Translations under genes and position numbers: made by a program
Shown here: one piece after another, positions 58,223 to 64,000 of the stretch
Layout of the letters: every line of letters begins with the position of its first letter
Numbering within the stretch: the first letter of the stretch is position 1
The notes under the pieces: generated by a model
What the model was told of the DNA's origin: nothing
Databases searched by the model: none
Seen by the model: only the letters and a program-made list of their open reading frames with translations
Assembly (NCBI RefSeq): GCF_000512585.2
Contig: NC_089243.1
Location: 1,550,001-1,614,000 of the forward strand
Length of the DNA stretch: 64,000 bases
From: Kwoniella bestiolae CBS 10118
Taxonomy: Eukaryota > Basidiomycota > Tremellomycetes > Tremellales > Cryptococcaceae
Direction: 5' to 3'

Positions 58223-61200
58223 ATGACTGAAGACGGAGAGAGTCGGGCTATCAAACAAGTGTGCGATTGGTGTAGGACCCAGAAGGTAGGCTAATTGATT
58301 TCCGATAGATAATCCTTCCGATGTGTTTGACGTGTACGTATTGGTGATTGCATCTTTCACCGGTTTAGGTCAAATGCAACCCGCTCGAAGGCTCAGATGT
58401 AGATGCTGCCCTACATGCCAACCTGGCTCACACTTGTCAACGATGTTTTCGTCGGGGAGAAAGCTGCACATTCACATATACACACAAGAAGCCGGGTCGG
58501 CCTTCCAAGTGAGCGCAACCTCAGGACCTAGTGTATGCACGTGCAGCTAATATTCTAAATGGATGACTCAGTGTCACCGCGCGAACCGCCCGTCTAAGCC
58601 GTTCTGTATCACCCGATCTTCAGCGTCGCGGGCTTGGTCAACAGCAAGGGCCGGCTAGGATCAACGGAGCCTCAACTGGAATTGACATGAATGACTTGGT
58701 ATTACCAGAATTACATGCACCACTGGTACCTACCGAAGATTTTGGTAAGCTCCCTGCATCGTGACAAGTTGACGAGCAACGTACTAACCTCAGCGTCTAC
58801 AGGGCAACCAGGTCCTTCAAGACTGACGGATCCAAATCAAAATAACACAGTCATCCAAGACAGCAACACAAGATTCGTAGAACAGCTCTTACAAGGGTCC
58901 GCGGCCAGTCCAAGCGGCAACTTCAGGGCAGATAACATCGTTTCTGCGTTGAGACAATCCACCCCATATTTCCACTTCCCTCCTGGACATCTAGCCAATG
59001 CCACGTTGCCTTTGAATGTCGAAGAGTGGGCGTCTTTTTCCTTTCGGCTACCGAACGATGTGGAACCCAATAACAGCAACCCAACTGATCTGAGTACAGG
59101 AAGCGTGGTGTTCAATTCTCCCTCAGCCACGACATCTACCGCTCAGCCGCCTATCCGTGATGATCAATCGTCAATAACAGGAAACAGTCCAAGTGAGGCT
59201 GCCATTTTAGCTTCTTTGAAGCTGACCGCGGAACCTGGGAGTTTCATGCCTATCGAGGTTGTGGCACCGTGGTCAGATATATGCTTCTTCATATCTTTGC
59301 ACATGCGTCACCAACATGCTCTAGTTCCCATTGTCCATCGACCGTCTTTTGCACAAGATCTTTTATATCGTAGAGATCAGAAGGATGAGAATTTTAGGGG
59401 TTTTCTGGCGAGCATCGGTGAGTCCTTCAGCCCTATTACAAGTGTCAAAGAGCTGACAACCCCATAGTTGCTTATGTGTGAGTCCGCTGGGCTCAAGAAC
59501 GGCAGACGGTGACTGACCTTCCTGCAGCATCTGCCAGAGCCCCATGAGCCTTGTCGGTACACATCATACTCGAGAGCGCCTGAAACGGATCCTCTTCCGA
59601 GCACACCGGTTCAGTCGAGCTTGTCAGTTGCGAAACAGCCATCAGCCAACGTTACCACTACTTGCATCCGTGATTCTGTAAGCTTAGCTCACTTTTTGTG
59701 GCATGGGAGTCGACTGACAAATCCATACAGGGATCTGATCTCGACACAAGCTACAGATGATACCACATCAACAGACCTGCTTGCAGCCGAAGCTCGTCGT
59801 TTAGTTTACACGCTACGAATCCACCGAGCAGAACCTCGTGAAGGCATGACACTCATCGAGAAAGAGATATGCCGCCGTATGTACTGGGAGGTCATAGCTA
59901 TTGAAAAGTAGGTTTTCGGATACGGCTCGTAGGAAGTCAATCTTTAGCTGAGTACCTGTTTTTGAAGAACGCTAGCTCTCAACGGGGCACCTCTGATGCT
60001 TCTTGAGATGGAAGGAGAGCCACCTCTACCGATGGCAGTAGACGACGAATACATATCCGAGGAGCATAACTTCCCTCAACCAGCCAACAAGCGATCCTAT
60101 CTCAGTGGCTTTATAGTGATAGCCAAGATGTTCCGGATATTAGGCCGATGTCTGCAGAGACATCGAATGTTCTCACAAGATCCTGGGATATTCGATAATC
60201 CTGATACTTCGCTTGCATGGATCGAGGAGGCGTTATCAGAGCTTCGAGAATTGACAGAAGGAGTCCCCATACCAACGGGAAATTCAGAAGCTCTTAGTGC
60301 GGATGCTCAGGCGGATCAACAATCTTGGTGGGGTATTCAGTGTGCTAACATACATATCACTGCGCTATGTGTTCGATTTGCTTGTGTGAGTTCATTCACT
60401 CGGAAGTTCATATCACTTAACGCTCGACTCATCATCTGTGTAGATTGACTTCCGATCAGCATTGATGCCTAGCCATGACTCACCATCTCAACGGCAGATG
60501 ATGGCTAAACGAGCCTATGATATACTGTCTAGGTGAGTCAAGGGCATAACAGCATCAATCTAACATGTGACTTAGTATACCAATCGATTGCCTCGCATCT
60601 AATGGTCAAAGCTTGGTGAGTCTGCGCATCGGTGGACTGTCGGCGTATTCGAGGCATGCTAAGCGTTTCGAGTTGCACAGCGAGGCAAGATTCTGACGGT
60701 GGTCCTATCCTTGCTGACCTTGGCGTCTGACCCGAATGACATGGGTGCACATGTATGGGATTGGTGGAACCTTGTGAGTCCTCTGGATACAAGACTAAAA
60801 GTTGATGACGAGAACAGTATCATAGCGTTCACTTCATACAGGCGGTGCCAGAGAATTGCCAGGCTTGAGCATACAGATAAGAGTCTTTGTACATTTGGGC
60901 ATGCGTCCCTTGTAATCCTACCGTTTGATGTGGCATTGTGCTAATTTGTAACTATAGTTGGGACTGAGAAATGCGTTGAGGACATGTATGAACACTGTTG
61001 CAAACGATATTACCTGCGGAAAAGAAAGCAAGGTAACGCGAGATGCAGAATTTTGATCATCTTGAGCACGCCGCTATAACAGATATTCTCTGAGCCCGCA
61101 ATTACCCGGTTGCACAAACATCATCTATTGATTCACCCGGTGCAACACATTTTAGAGTCGACCGATAATATACCTGAGGGCGCCCAGCGCAATCACTGTC

Positions 61201-61387
61201 AGCAGCAGAATACGGCCGTGAAGAGGTAGTCACGTTGAGGAGCTTCGCCCATGATCTTCAGCCGATGTTTGCTCTATTTGACCAGGATCCTCCGATAGCG
61301 GACAGCATCAATCCCGGAAAAAATAGGAGGGGTCGTCAAGATGAAGTCAATCCGGCAGAAAGTTTAACAGAAGGACACGATATATAA
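58223..61387 (+). CDS. Zn(II)2Cys6 transcription factor of the inositol cluster
   Basis: A fungal zinc-cluster regulator. ATG 58223 gives MTEDGESRAIKQVCDWCRTQ. The cluster reads C-x2-C-x6-C-x19-C-x2-C-x6-C (CDWCRTQKVKC, then TCQRCFRRGESC). The middle loop of 19 residues is far longer than usual. A basic linker YTHKKPGRPS follows. The fungal-specific factor domain starts near EVVAPWSDICFFISLHMRHQ and has IVHRPSFAQDLLYRRDQ, RLKRILFRAHRFSRACQL, LRIHRAEPREGMTLIEKEIC, RRMYWEVIAIEKTLAL and PPLPMAVDDEYISEEHNFPQ. The C-terminal splicing is unclear between 60860 and 61200. I favour the frame ending SAAEYGREEVVTLRSF to the stop at 61385-61387, though an earlier stop at 61229 is possible. Function as activator of the cluster is inferred. 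Confidence 0.83.
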
Positions 61388-61643
61388 CAGAGTGTATCCG
61401 TATGATATGCTGGTCTTTCCACAAACTCTCAATTCTGTTTGTCATCCCTCTTTCGTTTTTGGGTCATGCTAAACATGATCTTTAATAGCTCCCATTTTCA
61501 TGTCATCTTGTCATCAACCTACTTCAGCGAGTCTTTTCCTCTGCAGCCAAGAGTTTGAACGCAAGCTGGGGTGTCCAACTCTAGACTGACAAAGCTCCCC
61601 CTGCTCCTGCGCACGGCCCGCTACCGATCTCGTCAAGACTGTC

Positions 61644-61650
61644 CGGGCCG
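61644..61650. promoter_or_regulatory. CGG-N-CCG site (CGGGCCG)
   Basis: Reverse complement CGGCCCG; about 620 bp before the transporter ATG. Confidence 0.5.
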
Positions 61651-61943
61651 CTTCACTTTGGCGGGCCCATAGCCTGGAAGAAAGGGGGTCTCCTGATGGA
61701 TGGGGGAACGCTCTGCGGGATCTTGCTATCTCCACTGAGTATACTCCAACGCAAGGTGAAGGCAAATCTGCCGATGCACGATTCTCGGCTCAAGTGACCG
61801 CCACTCTTGGCTTGACTGTTACCATTGTCAGAAGAGAGTCTCATTACCCCTCATCACGTGAAGCTCTATGACGATTCATTCGATCACAACTGGTACGTCA
61901 TGTGACGATCTTCAACCGGTGGGTTTTGGCCAAGTCTTCTTCC

Positions 61944-61950
61944 CGGCCCG
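61944..61950. promoter_or_regulatory. CGG-N-CCG site (CGGCCCG)
   Basis: Context CCCGGCCCGGATGG; about 320 bp before the transporter ATG. Confidence 0.6.
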
Positions 61951-62272
61951 GATGGATCGGTGAGTTTCATGAACGTAATGGATGGGGTGTCGGGACATAA
62001 GAAGCGATCTCGCGAGAATCCAATAGGTTAGATGGCACTGCATACCTGCAGAGCAGCTTACCCCGAGGGGGCCCTGCGCATGAACAGTAAGTCAAAAGCC
62101 ACAAAAAAAGCATAACGTGTCATTGATATTGACCGTCTACGATTGGAAGTTTCAGTCATCCTATTCATATAAATACTTCGCTAATTTCGAGACAATTGGA
62201 TTCTTTTCTGTTCTTCACAGAAGATCTGGACGATCAATCACCTCATCAAGCTCGAGACATACTCATCACCAT

Positions 62273-64000
62273 GGGACATCACGATATCGTTCTTGCCGAG
62301 CAACCTTCGGAAAACATCCCCTCCGAAGAGCTCAAAGGAGAAGGACAACATGTTACTGTCGCTCCACATGGCTCAAATGGTCAACTCATTGTAGGTATCA
62401 TCATTTCATTTCGAGCTCATCAAGTAGCGACGATGCTGATGGCATGCGGACTTTGCAGGACGAAGCGGTCATCCATGCTGAAGGTGAAGACAAAATGACA
62501 CCGTACTTGGTCTTCTTGATTGCGGCTGTGGGTGTTGTGTCAAGTACACACGTTTCATCGTCAGCTGATCTTCGTTAAATTCTACTGCAGGCCGCTCTTG
62601 GTGGTTTCCTGTACGGGTACGACACCGGTGTCGTTGGGATTGCCTTGCCTTACGTCGGGACTGATTTGGGTCGAGCTCTTACCGACCCTGAAAAGGAAAT
62701 CGCCACTGCCGCTACTACCATCGGTGCAATCATCGGTGCTGCCATTCTAGGTTTCTTCGCCGATCGATGGGGTCGAAAATGGTGTCTGTTCATCGCTGAT
62801 GTCTTGTAAGCTATCTCTTTCAAACAAATATCGACAAGGTGGCTCACCTGTACTATCATAGCTTCACTGCCGGTGCGATCATCATTGCTACAAGTTTCTC
62901 CCTCGGTCAACTTATTGCTGGTCGATTGATCCTGGGTGTCGGTGTTGGTGGTGCTGCCGTCATCTGTCCACTCTATATCACCGAGCTGGCTCCCACAGCT
63001 GTCAGAGGTAGATGTGTCGGTACGAACGGGTTCTTCATCCCTTTCGGTCAGACAGTATCCGTCGCCATTGGAGCCGGTATGAAGAATGTCCCCCATAACT
63101 GGAGAATCTTATTTGGACTCGGTGTGGTCCCTTCCCTCATCCAACTTTGTCTTATGCACAAGCTTCCCGAGTCCCCTCGAGTGCTCATCCTCAGAGGACA
63201 AGATGATAAGGCTAGAGCAGTACTCCAGCAAATCTACAAATACGCTACTCCCGAAATCATCGAGCTCAAGCTGGAGGTAGTCAGAGCTCACGTGGAAGCT
63301 ACCACCGTCTTGGAGCGAACTACCACTTTCATGGAGAGATCAAAGAAGTTATGGACTCATAAGCCCTATAGAAGATCAATCTTGGTCGTTTGTATGATTC
63401 AAGTCTTCGGTCAATTCACGGGTTACAACACTCTGCTATACTATGCGGGTGATCTTTTCGGTTTGGTCGGTCTCTCCAATGCCTCTCTCGGTGGTCTCAT
63501 TCCGTCCATCACAAACACCTTCTTCCTCCTTGTCGGTATGATATTCGTTGACCGAATCGGTAGAAGAGGTCTCCTAATGAAATTCGGGCCTTTGATGATC
63601 ATTGGTCTCCTGTGGTGTTTAATCGCGTTCTATTGTAAGTCGAGTAGACCACACACATTCCAATACAGATAAAGAGCCATGAGCTGATCCAGTATTACTT
63701 TATCTAGTCATGTGCAGAGAGACTGGAGGATTCCTCGTGCACGGTGCAGTCTACGCTCAAAGGGATGTCGGTCTCGTCATCGCCGGTATCGTAGTCTTCG
63801 TGATGGGTTTCGGATCAACATACGCCCATCTATGTTGGTACCAATCCGAATATCTCGCCCTCGAGATTAGAGCGATCGGTTCAGCTATCTCGACTACAGC
63901 AAGTTTCACCGCCAACTTGGTCGTGGCAGTTACCTTTTTGTCGGAGCTCAACACCCTCACGCCATCGGGTACTTATGGCCTTTACTTGGGATTCATCATC
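62273..64000 (+). CDS. ITR: Myo-inositol transporter (major facilitator), 3' end outside window
   Basis: A sugar-porter MFS protein of the fungal proton:inositol symporter group. ATG 62273 gives MGHHDIVLAEQPSENIPSEE. TM1 carries GGFLYGYDTGVVGIALPYVG. Next come GFFADRWGRKW (loop 2-3 motif), GRLILGVGVGGAAVICPLYI, TELAPTAVRGRCVGTNGFFI and NWRILFGLGVVPSLIQLCLM. These are followed by LPESPRVLILRGQ, FGQFTGYNTLLYYAGDLFGL, FVDRIGRRGLLMKFGPLMII and HLCWYQSEYLALEIRAIGSA. The frame is still open at 64000. The TM7 QxxGxN-type segment and the PESPR motif are typical. The myo-inositol substrate is inferred from resemblance to Itr proteins and from the adjacent MIOX. Three introns are seen, the last ending at 63707. 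Confidence 0.9.

Larger units (their letters stand above)
61388..62272. promoter_or_regulatory. Promoter of the inositol transporter
   Basis: 885 bp upstream of the transporter, the longest promoter of the cluster. It contains two CGG-N-CCG sites (61644-61650 and 61944-61950). A TATA-like run TATAAATAC lies near 62167, about 105 bp before the ATG. No gene is visible. Confidence 0.5.

Overview
The window comes from an intron-rich basidiomycete, most likely a tremellomycete of the Cryptococcus/Kwoniella/Tremella type. Nearly every gene is split by many short introns of about 45-70 nt with GTGAGT/GTAAGT-like donors, CTGAC/CTAAT-like branch sites and YAG acceptors. Genes are tightly packed, often divergent, and the products are fungal (Rom2-type RhoGEF, Puf6, Rad4/Dpb11, flavocytochrome b2, perilipin, inositol transporter). 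No rRNA, tRNA, transposon or CRISPR array was recognised. Exon boundaries were worked out by eye, so each multi-exon CDS is given as its genomic span.

Left part (1-24 kb): the 5' end of a NIS1-like secreted protein, an unrecognised gene, PUF6, a WD40-cyclophilin (PPWD1), a PIG-Y-like GPI-synthesis subunit, a DUF1770 protein, an AhpC/TSA-like protein with an unusually long G-rich intron, flavocytochrome b2 (CYB2), a ROM2-type RhoGEF, an SDR with a second long purine/pyrimidine-biased intron, and a disordered protein with D-box and KEN degrons that might be a securin.

Middle part (24-46 kb): a very large inositol-polyphosphate 5-phosphatase with a Lys-Glu tract, TRAPPC2L/Tca17, a lipoyltransferase, the four-BRCT Rad4/Dpb11 protein, a lipid-droplet perilipin, a mitochondrial malonyl-CoA:ACP transacylase homologue whose nucleophilic serine is replaced by glycine, an acylphosphatase, and a tandem FKBP12 pair. 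One FKBP12 copy has a mitochondrial-type presequence; the other has a damaged or re-spliced drug-pocket segment.

Right part (46-64 kb): a contiguous block that reads as a cyclitol (myo-inositol) catabolic gene cluster. It holds a phytanoyl-CoA-dioxygenase-type oxygenase, a second flavocytochrome b2, an SDR, a xylose-isomerase-like TIM barrel, a Gfo/Idh/MocA (inositol 2-dehydrogenase-like) enzyme, myo-inositol oxygenase, a Zn(II)2Cys6 activator with an unusually long zinc loop, and a myo-inositol transporter running off the right edge. All six intergenic promoters serving these eight genes carry at least one copy of the inverted repeat CGG-N-CCG (seven copies in all). The same motif is rare elsewhere in the window, apart from the promoters of CYB2 and of the 20-21 kb SDR and two sites in coding sequence. 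I infer a co-regulated inositol-utilisation regulon controlled by the in-cluster zinc-cluster protein. This is the most interesting feature of the window.
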